Notes: generated from the letters alone by a model not told the origin. A stretch of 64,000 nt of DNA from Flammeovirgaceae bacterium (GCA_021298355.1 JAJTEH010000002.1:62001-126000); one strand, 5' to 3'; numbered from the stretch's first letter, positions 1 through 9,801 are shown. Numbers and translations are program-made.

Positions 1-719
1 ACACCATCGAAAAGTTTGAGTTATCTGCAGTAGATAAAATCGTAAGTATATTTTTAAATCCTTTTATCAGTGGTATTTTAATTCTAATCATCATTGCTGG
101 TATTTATTTTGAAATGCAAGCACCCGGTATTGGTTTTCCTTTATTAGCTGCCGGTATTGCGTTGGTTTTATACTTAGTTCCATACTACTTAAATGGACTG
201 GCAGAAAATTGGGAGATCATTACGCTTTTTATCGGCTTCGCCTTAATTGCTGTCGAGATATTTGTATTACCCGGTTTTGGTATCGCAGGAATAGCCGGTA
301 TAGTATTAACGGTTGGCTCCTTAATTCTAATTATGGTAAACAACGATGCATTTGATTTTGAATTTGTAGCATCAGAAAGTTTGATTTATGCAGCCGCAGC
401 TGCCTTTGCAGGTTTGTTTGGTGGTATTGTTTTGTTATTTGTGGGAGGTGGAAAGTTGATGCAATCAAAACGTTTTCAAGCCATTGCTTTAACCGAAACC
501 ATGGACAAAGAGAAAGGATTTGTAGGTACTTTTTTTACTGATAAAATGACGGGGAAACAAGGAAAAGCAATAACCGTGTTGCGTCCATCAGGTAAAATAG
601 AAATTGATGGAAAAGTGTATGATGCCTATTCGCGTGGGGAGTATATAGAAAAAGATACTGAGATTGAAGTAATTGGTGAAGACACAACTTCGTTACAAGT
701 AAAGCAGCGCACAGCATGA
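1..719 (+). CDS. NfeD-family membrane protein, C-terminal part (5' end outside window)
   Basis: The reading frame is open from base 3 and has no start in the window, so this is the C-terminal 238 residues of a longer gene. An internal ATG at 114 is not the true start because hydrophobic NfeD-like sequence continues upstream of it. Four to five membrane segments are visible (ILILIIIAGIYF, then GIGFPLLAAGIALVLYLV, ITLFIGFALIAVEIFVL and LIYAAAAAFAGLFGGIVLLF), followed by a roughly 65-residue soluble domain that fits the OB-fold of NfeD (GKQGKAITVLRPSGKIEIDG). In the long NfeD1b class a ClpP-like serine protease precedes this part; that portion would lie to the left and cannot be seen. NfeD proteins usually work with stomatin/SPFH proteins in membrane quality control. 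The stop overlaps the kdsB start (ATGA), so the two genes are probably co-transcribed. Confidence 0.85.
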   Translation, partial: TIEKFELSAVDKIVSIFLNPFISGILILIIIAGIYFEMQAPGIGFPLLAAGIALVLYLVPYYLNGLAENWEIITLFIGFALIAVEIFVLPGFGIAGIAGIVLTVGSLILIMVNNDAFDFEFVASESLIYAAAAAFAGLFGGIVLLFVGGGKLMQSKRFQAIALTETMDKEKGFVGTFFTDKMTGKQGKAITVLRPSGKIEIDGKVYDAYSRGEYIEKDTEIEVIGEDTTSLQVKQRTA

Positions 720-1462
720 ATCAGAAAATTCTAGGCGTTATTCCTGCACGTTACGCTTCCACACGATTTCCGGGTAAACCATTGATTAAGCTGGGAAATA
801 AAACCATGATTCAACGGGTGTACGAACAAGCATCAAAATGCAAAGCATTACAACGAGTAGTTGTAGCTACAGACAATGAAGAAATTTATCAACACGTTGT
901 ATCATTTGGAGGTGTAGCCATTAAAACCAAAGAAGAACACCCAAGTGGAACAGACAGATGTTTCGAAGCTTTTGAAAAATTGCAAGAGCCTTTTGATTAT
1001 GTAATAAACGTGCAAGGTGATGAACCTTTTATCCAACCTGAGCAAATAGATTTGTTAGTTAATTTATGCGATGGTAAAACACATATAGCAACGTTGGTAA
1101 AACAAATTAAGGATACAGAAACTGTTTTTAACCCGAATGTAGTTAAAGCTGTTATCAATAAACAACATAAAGCCTTGTATTTTAGCAGAAGTGCCATCCC
1201 TTTTCAACGTGGCGTGGAGGTAAATGAGTGGATTAATAAAGGTGTATTTTACAAACACATTGGCATGTATGCGTATAAAAGTGATGTATTGAAGCAAATA
1301 ACAATTTTACCAGTAAGTGATGTAGAAAAAGCCGAATCCTTAGAACAATTGCGATGGTTAGATAATGGTTTCGAGATAAAAGCAGCAATAACTCAATTAG
1401 AAACTATTGGTATAGATGTACCCGAGGATATAGAAAAAGTAAAGTCATTGATAAACGATTAA
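716..1462 (+). CDS. kdsB: 3-deoxy-manno-octulosonate cytidylyltransferase (CMP-Kdo synthetase)
   Basis: KdsB activates Kdo with CTP to CMP-Kdo for lipid A/LPS inner-core synthesis in the cytoplasm. The 248-residue protein has the normal family length. It shows the nucleotide-binding N-terminus VIPARYASTRFPGKPL, then VVVATDN, the HPSGTDRC loop, the metal-binding VINVQGDEPFI and YFSRSAIPF. The start is fixed by the 4-nt ATGA overlap with the upstream NfeD-like gene. Its TAA stop shares the TTAA at 1459-1462 with the stop of the convergent gene on the other strand. The gene indicates an LPS-bearing outer membrane. Confidence 0.96.
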   Translation: MNQKILGVIPARYASTRFPGKPLIKLGNKTMIQRVYEQASKCKALQRVVVATDNEEIYQHVVSFGGVAIKTKEEHPSGTDRCFEAFEKLQEPFDYVINVQGDEPFIQPEQIDLLVNLCDGKTHIATLVKQIKDTETVFNPNVVKAVINKQHKALYFSRSAIPFQRGVEVNEWINKGVFYKHIGMYAYKSDVLKQITILPVSDVEKAESLEQLRWLDNGFEIKAAITQLETIGIDVPEDIEKVKSLIND

Positions 1463-1902
1463 TCAGTCTGGTTCATTTTTAAAAAATCAATTACTTCTTG
1501 TCGAACATCGCGTAGTTGAGGGCCATCATCTTTTGCAGTAGCTATAGATTTAAACAAATCATTTACAACATTTTCTTTGAATCCTAACATACGGGCATAC
1601 TCAGAGGCTACCTCTAGCTCTACGTCTTCTACAACTTTATCTAAATAAATCATATACACTAAATGATAGATAGATTCAAGCTTTTGCACTCGGTCTTCCG
1701 GTTGCTGAAATCGCAATTGATCGAAGTCGAGATGGATATTTTTTAAATCGGCCGGAGTTAAATCCAATTGAAACCCCCATTTAAGCAGGCAACGTATAAA
1801 TTCTCCTTTCACGTTTTCTTTATCCATAAACAAAGAAATAACATTAAGATAGCTTCGTTTAATGGCCTTTAGTTGTTCTGGCGTTACTTGGGCTTTCAGC
1901 AT
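1459..1902 (-). CDS. small helical protein, possibly TerB-like
   Basis: This encodes 147 residues, predicted all-helical, with no signal peptide or membrane segment. The second half (MIYLDKVVEDVELEVASEYA, then ARMLGFKENVVNDLF) has the spacing of acidic and hydrophobic residues seen in TerB-like domains, which are linked to metal or envelope stress sensing. The similarity is suggestive only, and no catalytic residues are evident. It is transcribed toward kdsB and away from the DnaJ gene region. A conserved hypothetical protein is the safe call; the TerB assignment is an inference. Confidence 0.7.
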   Translation of the reverse strand: MLKAQVTPEQLKAIKRSYLNVISLFMDKENVKGEFIRCLLKWGFQLDLTPADLKNIHLDFDQLRFQQPEDRVQKLESIYHLVYMIYLDKVVEDVELEVASEYARMLGFKENVVNDLFKSIATAKDDGPQLRDVRQEVIDFLKMNQTD

Positions 1903-2012
1903 AAACTAAATAGATATGGCTTGTGTTAATATCGTTAAAAAAAATGATAATGAAGAAAACAATTTTTGCGTTAGGTAAATAGCAAGCCGGTGTATGTACA
2001 GGAATAATTCAT

Positions 2013-3215
2013 TTAAGGGCATGTAACTTTTGCCAGATTTAGTGCTTCGGTTAGCCCAAGTTGAGATGCCTGCGATAAATCTGCACACATTTTATTTTTA
2101 TTGCCTGTTTTTTGCAAAGCTTTAGCACGCCAAAAATATCCGTTTGCATTATTGGGTCTTAAGTAAATAGCCCAATTTCCATCTGTTTCAGCTTCTGTGT
2201 AGTTTTTTAACTCCAGATTTACTTGTAATCGCCTTAAAAAAATGTGATAGTATATTTCCGAAACATCTTGAGGGTTAGCTACAATTTCGAATGCTTCGCC
2301 ATAGGCCAGCGTCATGTTTCTTTTAAAGTACTTTTTACCAAGTGTTAGGTATTTTTCTGCTTCTTCAAAATTTAAAAGTTTATCTTGATAAACAGTGGCT
2401 ATTGCACAGAGGATCGAAACGTTTTCGGGATGTTGTTTATGGAGTTGCAGGTAAGAATCTAACGCTGTACTATACTCTCCGAGGGCATATTTACATTCGG
2501 CCATGCGTAAAAGCGTAGTATGATGCACGGGTTCTTGAAATTCGTGTAGCAACGTGTAATGATGATCGGCTAATGCAAATTTACCACTATCGAAAAAGTT
2601 TTCTGCTTTGGTTTGTAATGTAAACAGTAAGGTATCTTCTGCAAAGCTAAAGATGTACTCTAATGGTTGTTCTTTTTGTAGGATTCGTATTTGTGTTATT
2701 GCTTCTTTTACATTACCCTTGTTAAACAATTCGTGTACATGATGTAATGCTTTTACATTCGCCAGGTATTTTTTTTCTTGTTGGTTGTTATGAACGTATT
2801 TGATAATATGAATGATGCCAAAACAAATTCCTGCAATTACTAAAAAAGTGGCAATAGCCAATCCTTGAATTTTAAAATAACGTTTATCGAATTGATAGGA
2901 AGTTTGCTGCTGACTTTGTCGCCATTGTTGATATTGTTTGTGATGATATTCTCGCCAGTATGCACGTTTATCGTGTGCACTGCTATGGTTGATGGTAGTA
3001 TCTAAACCATGGTAGCGTAAATCGTATTGTTGTTTTTTGATGGGATCCGATAAAACCTGATAAGCCTCGTTAATTACTTTAAACAATTCTTCGGCTTGCG
3101 GATTATTCGGGTTTCTATCCGGATGATAGAGCATAGCTAATTTTTTGTACGCGCTTCGGATAGCGGTACTGCTAGCATCCGGCTTCAAGCCCATGATTTG
3201 GTAATAGTCTACCAT
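2013..3215 (-). CDS. membrane-anchored DnaJ-domain protein with TPR repeats
   Basis: A 400-residue protein. Residues 1-67 form a J domain with the HPD motif at 31-33 (LYHPDRNPNN), which stimulates Hsp70 ATPase. A single transmembrane helix lies at about 117-137 (LAIATFLVIAGICFGIIHII). The remainder is TPR-like helical repeats (ADHHYTLLHEF, LRMAECKYALGEYSTALDSY, then FEEAEKYLTLGKKYFKRN and NGYFWRAKALQKTGNKNKMC). There is no glycine-rich or zinc-finger region, so it is not canonical DnaJ. Likely role: recruiting DnaK to membrane clients or partners bound by the TPR part. The C-terminal TPR domain would be on the far side of the membrane from the J domain if the topology is simple, which is unusual for Hsp70 co-chaperones. 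Confidence 0.88.
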   Translation of the reverse strand: MVDYYQIMGLKPDASSTAIRSAYKKLAMLYHPDRNPNNPQAEELFKVINEAYQVLSDPIKKQQYDLRYHGLDTTINHSSAHDKRAYWREYHHKQYQQWRQSQQQTSYQFDKRYFKIQGLAIATFLVIAGICFGIIHIIKYVHNNQQEKKYLANVKALHHVHELFNKGNVKEAITQIRILQKEQPLEYIFSFAEDTLLFTLQTKAENFFDSGKFALADHHYTLLHEFQEPVHHTTLLRMAECKYALGEYSTALDSYLQLHKQHPENVSILCAIATVYQDKLLNFEEAEKYLTLGKKYFKRNMTLAYGEAFEIVANPQDVSEIYYHIFLRRLQVNLELKNYTEAETDGNWAIYLRPNNANGYFWRAKALQKTGNKNKMCADLSQASQLGLTEALNLAKVTCP

Positions 3216-3271
3216 TGAAGTTACTAACGTAAAAGCAGCTATTAATTGTTTATAGGCAGATTAGGTAACAA

Positions 3272-3297
3272 TAAAAAACCCTCCGAAGAGGGCTTTT
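3272..3297 (-). terminator. rho-independent terminator after gap
   Basis: Read on the minus strand, GCCCTC-TTCG-GAGGGT is followed by a run of T. The stem carries a UUCG tetraloop and sits 5 bases after the gap stop codon. The A-rich left arm also allows weak function in the other direction. Confidence 0.88.
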
Positions 3298-3301
3298 CAT
3301 T

Positions 3302-4324
<1,023 letters not shown>

Positions 4325-4337
4325 TCAAAAAGCAGAT

Positions 4338-4345
4338 CAAAATTA
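4338..4345 (-). promoter_or_regulatory. possible Bacteroidota -7 box of gap
   Basis: On the minus strand TAATTTTG fits the TAnnTTTG consensus, 35 bases before the gap ATG. A -33 element is only weakly matched (a TTGA about 19 bases upstream), so this is a candidate only. Confidence 0.35.
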
Positions 4346-4395
4346 GCCGTTCAACCTTTAAAATCAACATAAATACAAAATATTTGACCTGATAT

Positions 4396-4427
4396 TTTGC
4401 ATAATTATACCGAACGGTATATTTTTG
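4396..4427 (+). promoter_or_regulatory. Bacteroidota promoter with embedded TetR-type operator
   Basis: A TTTG at 4396-4399 and TATTTTTG at 4420-4427 match the -33 TTTG / -7 TAnnTTTG consensus with a 20-base spacer. The spacer contains a perfect 7+2+7 palindrome at 4406-4421 (TATACCG-AA-CGGTATA), a common operator form for TetR/AcrR regulators. The tetR ATG starts 8 bases after the -7 box, so the transcript would have almost no 5' leader. Binding here would block RNA polymerase and autoregulate tetR-fabF. Confidence 0.75.
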
Positions 4428-4434
4428 CACTCGA

Positions 4435-5028
4435 ATGAAAAAGGCAGAACGCACTCGACAATCCATTATTGAGAAAACGGCAGTTTTGTTCAATACAAAA
4501 GGATTTGAAGGAACGACATTGCAAGATTTAACGGCCTGCACAGGCTTAACTAAAGGTGCGCTTTACGGCAATTTTAAAGACAAAGAAGAAATAGCCACCG
4601 AAGCCTTTCGATACGCTGTACTAAAAAGCCGACAAGCTTTGCGCGATGAAATGGACAAACACACAAGTATCAAGAAAAAAGTTTTTGCCTTTCTGGATTT
4701 TTATGCTCGGTTTGTTTTTGCATCGCCAATAGCTGGTGGTTGTCCTATTTTAAACGCAGCAATAGAAGTAGATGATTACCGCACGCACATGCGCAAAGCA
4801 GTAGCCAAAGAAGCAAGTGAGATTTTGCAAAGTTTAACGAATCTTTTAGAAGAAGGTGTAGCAGTTGGTGAGTTTAAAAAAGATTTAAAATGCAAAGAGA
4901 TAGCAACCATTTTGTTTTGCAACATAGAAGGTGCTTTGATGATGGCTCGCTTGGAGCGATCGGATGAAGCGATGAAATTTGTTGTACAACATGGTAAAAA
5001 TATTATTAATCAATACACACATAAATAA
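4435..5028 (+). CDS. TetR/AcrR-family transcriptional regulator
   Basis: A 197-residue regulator. The N-terminal helix-turn-helix spans about residues 5-50 (RQSIIEKTAVLFNTKGFEG, then LQDLTACTGLTKGALYGNF), followed by a helical ligand-binding domain (the FYARF / GGCPILNAAIE region is of the AcrR/YcdC C-terminal type). It is followed after 15 bases by fabF and preceded by a TetR-like operator overlapping its own promoter, so it probably represses itself and fabF. The ligand is unknown; coupling to fabF suggests a fatty-acyl or lipid signal, which is inference. Confidence 0.93.
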   Translation: MKKAERTRQSIIEKTAVLFNTKGFEGTTLQDLTACTGLTKGALYGNFKDKEEIATEAFRYAVLKSRQALRDEMDKHTSIKKKVFAFLDFYARFVFASPIAGGCPILNAAIEVDDYRTHMRKAVAKEASEILQSLTNLLEEGVAVGEFKKDLKCKEIATILFCNIEGALMMARLERSDEAMKFVVQHGKNIINQYTHK

Positions 5029-5043
5029 TCTACGGACTACACC

Positions 5044-6291
5044 ATGAAGCAGGAAAGAAGAGTTGTTGTAACAGGTTTAGGTGCCATTACACCTTTAGGA
5101 AATAATGTTCATGAGTTTTGGAATCAATTAATAGCAGGGAAAAGTGGCGCAGGGTTGATTACTAAATTCAATACAGAAAAATTTAAAACAAAATTTGCCT
5201 GCGAAATAAAAGGCTTTGATCCCCTTCAACACTTCGAAAGAAATGAAGTAAAAAAGTTAGATCCCTTTGCGCAGTATGCGTTGGTTACGGCTAAAGAAGC
5301 CATTGAAGATGCACACTTAATGCAAAGCAATCCGGATGTAACGAAAGTTGGCGTAATCTGGGGATCGGGCAACGGAGGTTTTCAAACTTTTCAGCAAGAA
5401 ATCATGGAGTTTGCTAAAGGTGATGGAACGCCACGTATCAATCCATTTTTCATTCCTAAAGTAATTGTAGATATCGCATCGGGTTGGATCAGCATGAAGT
5501 ATGGCTTTATGGGACCTAACTTTACAACTGTTTCGGCTTGTGCCACATCCACCTCTGCTATTATTGAAGCCATGAATTACATTAAATGGGGAAAAGCAGA
5601 TGTGATGATAACAGGAGGTTCGGAAGCTGCAATTAACGAAGCAGGTATAGGAGGATTTAGTGCGATGAAAGCACTCTCTACCAGAAACGATGATCCACTA
5701 ACAGCTTCACGTCCGTTTGATGTTTCTCGAGATGGTTTTGTGATGGGCGAAGGTGGCGCTGCATTGGTTTTGGAATCTTATGAGCATGCAGCGAAACGTG
5801 GCGCAAAAATTTATGCTGAAGTGGCCGGTGGAGGTATGTCGGCCGATGCCTATCATTTAACGGCTACCCATCCAGAAGGAAAAGGTGCACAACTCGGTAT
5901 GAAATGGGCCATGGAAGAAGCAGGAATAAAACCTGAAGACGTGGATTACCTAAACCCACACGCTACCTCTACACCGGTTGGTGATGAAAGCGAGATGAAA
6001 GCCGTTTATGCTTTGTTTGGCGCAAACGCAAAAGTAAAAATCAGTGCAACAAAATCTGCAATTGGTCATTTACTTGGTGGAGCCGGAGCCATCGAAGCGT
6101 TGATCTGCATCAAAGCAATTGAAACAGGAATTATTCCACCAACAATTAATACTCAAAATTTAGATCCGGCTTTGCCACAAGGGTTAAACATTATTTTGAA
6201 TGATGCGGTACGCCAACCTGTAAACATTGCTATGAGCAATACTTTTGGTTTTGGTGGGCACAATGCCACAGCAGTTTTCAGAAAGGTTTAA
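5044..6291 (+). CDS. fabF: beta-ketoacyl-ACP synthase II
   Basis: FabF condenses acyl-ACP with malonyl-ACP in fatty-acid elongation. The 415 residues show the thiolase-fold catalytic triad: Cys166 in VSACATSTS, His306 in NPHATSTPVGD and His342 in SAIGHLLGGAGA. Length and the NTFGFGGHNA ending are canonical. It lies 15 bases after the TetR gene and likely shares its promoter at 4396-4427. This copy is not beside acpP or other fab genes, so it may be an accessory, regulated FabF rather than the housekeeping one. Confidence 0.96.
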   Translation: MKQERRVVVTGLGAITPLGNNVHEFWNQLIAGKSGAGLITKFNTEKFKTKFACEIKGFDPLQHFERNEVKKLDPFAQYALVTAKEAIEDAHLMQSNPDVTKVGVIWGSGNGGFQTFQQEIMEFAKGDGTPRINPFFIPKVIVDIASGWISMKYGFMGPNFTTVSACATSTSAIIEAMNYIKWGKADVMITGGSEAAINEAGIGGFSAMKALSTRNDDPLTASRPFDVSRDGFVMGEGGAALVLESYEHAAKRGAKIYAEVAGGGMSADAYHLTATHPEGKGAQLGMKWAMEEAGIKPEDVDYLNPHATSTPVGDESEMKAVYALFGANAKVKISATKSAIGHLLGGAGAIEALICIKAIETGIIPPTINTQNLDPALPQGLNIILNDAVRQPVNIAMSNTFGFGGHNATAVFRKV

Positions 6292-6348
6292 CACTTTGTT
6301 AACATTTAATTTGTGTTTGGCTACGTTACTTGCTAAAAAATTATTTGT

Positions 6349-6948
6349 ATGAAGAAAATAGTAATTGTTTCGTTGGTAGTGGTTGCCCTTGCGGGTACCT
6401 GGTTATTGTATAATCATTTCAGAGTGGTTGAGCCACCCATTAATAAAGAACAAAGCGATGTAGCGTGGAGCGGCAAAAGTGTGTCGGGTGGACATTATGG
6501 AAAAGTAGGCATTAAAGACGCAAAAATATTTTTTCAGGGAGGCAAACTAACGGGCGGCTATGTAACGATGGATATGCAAAACATTACCGTAGAGGATATT
6601 ACCGATCCACAAGGTAAAATTGATTTTATCGGACATATTGCTAATGAAGATTTCTTTGAAGTAAATCTTTATCCGGAAGCCAAATTTATTATTACTGATG
6701 TTAAACCCGATAAAGAAAACGAGTTTTTGGTAACTGGAGATTTAACAATCAAAAACATAACCCAACCAACAACAGTAACTGTAAAAATTTCAGAAAGAAA
6801 TCAGCAACAATTTGCAGAAGCTACACTCAATATAGATAGAACGTTATTTGGTGTAGAATACGGTGTGAAAGGTAAAAAAGGTTCGGATAAAGATTGGTTT
6901 ATTTACAATGATTTTACCATCAAAGTAAATTTGAAAATAGAGCAATAA
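6349..6948 (+). CDS. YceI-family periplasmic lipid-binding protein
   Basis: A 199-residue protein with an N-terminal signal or anchor (residues 1-25, KKIVIVSLVVVALAGTWLLY) and a YceI lipocalin-like beta-barrel. Typical motifs are SDVAWSGKSV, GGYVTMDMQNI, HIANEDFFEVNLYPEAKF and VTGDLTIKNITQPTTV. YceI barrels bind long isoprenoid or fatty-acid-type lipids in the periplasm. It starts 57 bases after fabF with no obvious terminator between, so it might be part of the same transcript, or have its own promoter in the AT-rich gap. Confidence 0.92.
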   Translation: MKKIVIVSLVVVALAGTWLLYNHFRVVEPPINKEQSDVAWSGKSVSGGHYGKVGIKDAKIFFQGGKLTGGYVTMDMQNITVEDITDPQGKIDFIGHIANEDFFEVNLYPEAKFIITDVKPDKENEFLVTGDLTIKNITQPTTVTVKISERNQQQFAEATLNIDRTLFGVEYGVKGKKGSDKDWFIYNDFTIKVNLKIEQ

Positions 6949-6955
6949 ATATAAG

Positions 6956-8299
6956 TTAAAACCGAAGTGTAAACGTGGTTTGCACTTCGGGTTCTGATAC
7001 AACCGTTAGCGAACCTCCGTGCAATTGCATAATTTGTCGGGATAAACTTAAACCAATTCCGGAGCCCGTTCTTTTTGTTGTGTAGAATGGAACAAAGATG
7101 TTTTCAATTGCTTCTTTAATTATACCCGGACCGTTATCTGTTATTTCAATTTTTACCGCGTTATCCTGGTAATGTGCCAATACATTTAATTTCGGTTGTT
7201 TAGTTTCTTGCAAGGCTTCTTTTGCATTTTTTAATAAGTTAATTAAAACCTGTTCAATCATTTCTTCATCTACCTGAATGGTTAAATAATCAGATGAGCA
7301 AGCATAAGAAAATTCAATCGAAGTTCTTTTCAATTCTTCCTTCATTAAATTCGAAACTTTTTCAATCAGATTTTTCAGGTTAACTGTTGTAATTGTAGGT
7401 TTTGGTAAAGAAGTGTATTCGCGGTACGCATCAATAAATTTTATTAAGCCTTTACTTCTGTTTTCGATTGTGCTTAAACCTTCTTTTAAATCGCTTGTTG
7501 TTTCATCATTTAAAACATAGTTTTCGTTTTCTTTTTTTAAATCATGTTCTAATATTTCGCGAAGGGTAGAGGTTAACGAAGAAATGGGCGTAATCGAATT
7601 CATGATTTCATGGCGTAACACTCGTGTTAGGTTTTGCCAGGCTTCGGCTTCTTGTTTTTGTAACTCTCCTTGTATGTTTTGCATCGTTAATAGCTTTATA
7701 TCTACTCCACGTATGCGCAGATGGGTACATTGTACAGAAAGTTGAATATCATTATTGGCTTTGTACAATTCTCCTTTTCCTGATTCTGTAATCTGTATAG
7801 TTTCGTATAGCCGGGGGTTAATCGTTTTAAGTTCTTCAATATTTTTTATCGTATTGGTTCCTAAGTATTTTTTAGCCAGGTTATTGATCAATTGAATTTT
7901 ACCATCGCTATCGAAGGATAAAATACCAGTTCGCACTTGTTGTACAACCGTATCTAAATATTGCCAGCTTTCTTCTTTTTCAGATCGTGCCTTTCTAAAG
8001 GCTTCCATTACATCGTTAATCGATTCATTTAAATCTTTAAAACTCTTGCCTAATTTATGATCGGCAGCAAAGCCCGAAACAAAATCAGAATATTTAATCG
8101 ACTCTAGAAATCGTGTAAGCTTGCGGTTAGTTTGGCTCACAAATCGAATCATTTCTGCTAATTGAGCCACTACCACCAAACACAGCAATATCGAAGCGAA
8201 AATCATGTTCGGTTGGGTGAACATGTACATCACCACAATCAAAGTTGCGCCAATCAATAAAGTGCGTAAAACTACCCGCGAAGAAAAGTCTCTTAACAT
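6956..8299 (-). CDS. NtrY-like sensor histidine kinase
   Basis: A 447-residue kinase. Two adjacent N-terminal membrane helices (about residues 10-50) leave almost no periplasmic loop, so sensing is probably within the membrane or cytoplasm. A HAMP/PAS-like region follows (VRTGILSFDSDGKIQLIN). HisKA has the phospho-acceptor His230 in LRHEIMNSITPISS. The ATPase domain has N-box NLLKNAKEAL, G1 DNGPGI and G2 GSGIGLSLS. It is encoded 8 bases after the NtrC-like regulator and is presumably its cognate kinase. The pair is divergent from the export genes at 9970-19517 and probably controls them. Confidence 0.93.
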   Translation of the reverse strand: MLRDFSSRVVLRTLLIGATLIVVMYMFTQPNMIFASILLCLVVVAQLAEMIRFVSQTNRKLTRFLESIKYSDFVSGFAADHKLGKSFKDLNESINDVMEAFRKARSEKEESWQYLDTVVQQVRTGILSFDSDGKIQLINNLAKKYLGTNTIKNIEELKTINPRLYETIQITESGKGELYKANNDIQLSVQCTHLRIRGVDIKLLTMQNIQGELQKQEAEAWQNLTRVLRHEIMNSITPISSLTSTLREILEHDLKKENENYVLNDETTSDLKEGLSTIENRSKGLIKFIDAYREYTSLPKPTITTVNLKNLIEKVSNLMKEELKRTSIEFSYACSSDYLTIQVDEEMIEQVLINLLKNAKEALQETKQPKLNVLAHYQDNAVKIEITDNGPGIIKEAIENIFVPFYTTKRTGSGIGLSLSRQIMQLHGGSLTVVSEPEVQTTFTLRF

Positions 8300-8307
8300 G
8301 TTTACCG

Positions 8308-9690
8308 TTATAATCCGTGTTTTTCCAATCTGCGATAAAGCGAAGATCGGGTTAATCCTAATTCGTTTGCTGCTTGCGTAATGTTTCCATTGTATTTCTT
8401 TAATACTTTTCTAATCAATAATTTTTCTACTTCATCTAGGTTAAATTGATCTAAACTTAATTGTCCTTCTTCTTTAGTGGGGCTTGCATTAAAGTTAAAA
8501 TCTTCTGGTTGTAATACGGTGCTATTGCTTAAAATAACAGCACGTTCTATGGCATGTTGCAATTCTCTTATGTTGCCGGGCCATGTGTGTTTGTGCATGC
8601 GTGTTATGGCTGCATCGCTTATTTTACTAACAGATTTTTGGTATTTCTCTGCGTATTGTTTCAGGAAGAAGTTTGCCAGAATTGGAATGTCTTCAAATCT
8701 TTCGCGTAAGGAGGGTAATTGTATTTCTATTGTGTTGATGCGGTACAACAAATCCTGTCTGAATCTGTTTTCTTTTACCATTTCGTACAAGGGCATGTTG
8801 GTAGCACAGATCAACCGTAAATCGATGTTGATATCTTTGTTAGAACCTACTCTGCTTACTCGTTTATTTTGAATGGCAGTTAACAACTTTGCCTGCAAGG
8901 GCATAGATAAATTCCCTATTTCATCTAAGAATAACGTACCACCATTGGCTAGTTCGAAACGTCCGGCCCGGTCTTCTTTGGCATCGGTAAACGAACCTTT
9001 TTTATGCCCGAATAATTCGCTTTCGAATAACGTTTCAGTTATAGAACCTAAATCTACATTCACAAAATTTTGTTGACTCCGAATAGAATTTTTATGAATA
9101 GCACGAGCAATTAATTCTTTCCCGGTTCCGTTTTCTCCTAATATTAAAACATTAGCATCGGTTTTAGCTACGCGATCGATGGTTTGAAATATCTTTTGCA
9201 TCAAGGCACTCTGCCCAATTATTTCCGCATACTTCTGATTGATTTCTTTATTAATCTCCTGATTTTTTACTTTTAGCGTTTGCACTTCATCTTTTGTTTC
9301 GCGCAGTTTCATGGCAGCGTAAAGTGTAGCCAATAGCTTTTCATTTTCCCAGGGCTTTAATACAAAATCAGTTGCACCGGCCTTAATGGCTTTCACAGCC
9401 ATTTGCACATCGCCATAAGCGGTTATTAATACTACAACAGCAGAAGGATCGAGTTGTAAAATTTTTTCTAGCCAAAAATATCCTTCATGCCCGCTAACAA
9501 CATCTTTCGTAAAATTCATATCTAACAAAATCACATCATAATCTTCGTGACTCATCAGACCAGGAATGGCTTCCGGATTTTTCTCTATGTCTACTTGCGC
9601 AAAATGTCTTTTCAAAAACATTTTAGCTGCTTTCAATAAGTCTTCGTTATCATCTACAATCAGAATTTTGCCATGCTTTGCATCTGCCAT
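8308..9690 (-). CDS. NtrC-family sigma-54-dependent response regulator
   Basis: I chose the ATG at 9690 (MADAKHGKILIVDDNED) over an in-frame upstream codon at 9726, because the receiver domain begins right after it; the protein is then 460 residues. Domains in order: receiver (phospho-Asp in VILLDMNF, Lys in VLKPWE), AAA+ ATPase with Walker A GENGTGKEL and Walker B GGTLFLDEIGNL, and a Fis-type helix-turn-helix at the C-terminus (NITQAANELGLTRSSLYRRL). The sigma-54 contact loop reads GSFTDA instead of GAFTGA but keeps the Phe-Thr pair. Palindromes at 9802-9835 and a sigma-54-like promoter at 9889-9903 just upstream of the divergent hlyD gene are the likely targets. Confidence 0.93.
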   Translation of the reverse strand: MADAKHGKILIVDDNEDLLKAAKMFLKRHFAQVDIEKNPEAIPGLMSHEDYDVILLDMNFTKDVVSGHEGYFWLEKILQLDPSAVVVLITAYGDVQMAVKAIKAGATDFVLKPWENEKLLATLYAAMKLRETKDEVQTLKVKNQEINKEINQKYAEIIGQSALMQKIFQTIDRVAKTDANVLILGENGTGKELIARAIHKNSIRSQQNFVNVDLGSITETLFESELFGHKKGSFTDAKEDRAGRFELANGGTLFLDEIGNLSMPLQAKLLTAIQNKRVSRVGSNKDINIDLRLICATNMPLYEMVKENRFRQDLLYRINTIEIQLPSLRERFEDIPILANFFLKQYAEKYQKSVSKISDAAITRMHKHTWPGNIRELQHAIERAVILSNSTVLQPEDFNFNASPTKEEGQLSLDQFNLDEVEKLLIRKVLKKYNGNITQAANELGLTRSSLYRRLEKHGL

Positions 9691-9801
9691 GTTATTTCCG
9701 TTTTTTCTTGAATACCTTGTGCGCAAAGGCTATACCGAAACAATAAAAGTTGAAATGTAAGCAATCAACGCATATTTGGCCTTACTTATTCTCATTTTTT
9801 T

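Noticed and set aside
9691-9726. Longer N-terminus for the NtrC-like regulator
   Set aside because: The extra 12 residues (RTRYSRKNGNN and so on) precede a normal receiver start and come from an upstream non-ATG codon; the ATG at 9690 is better.
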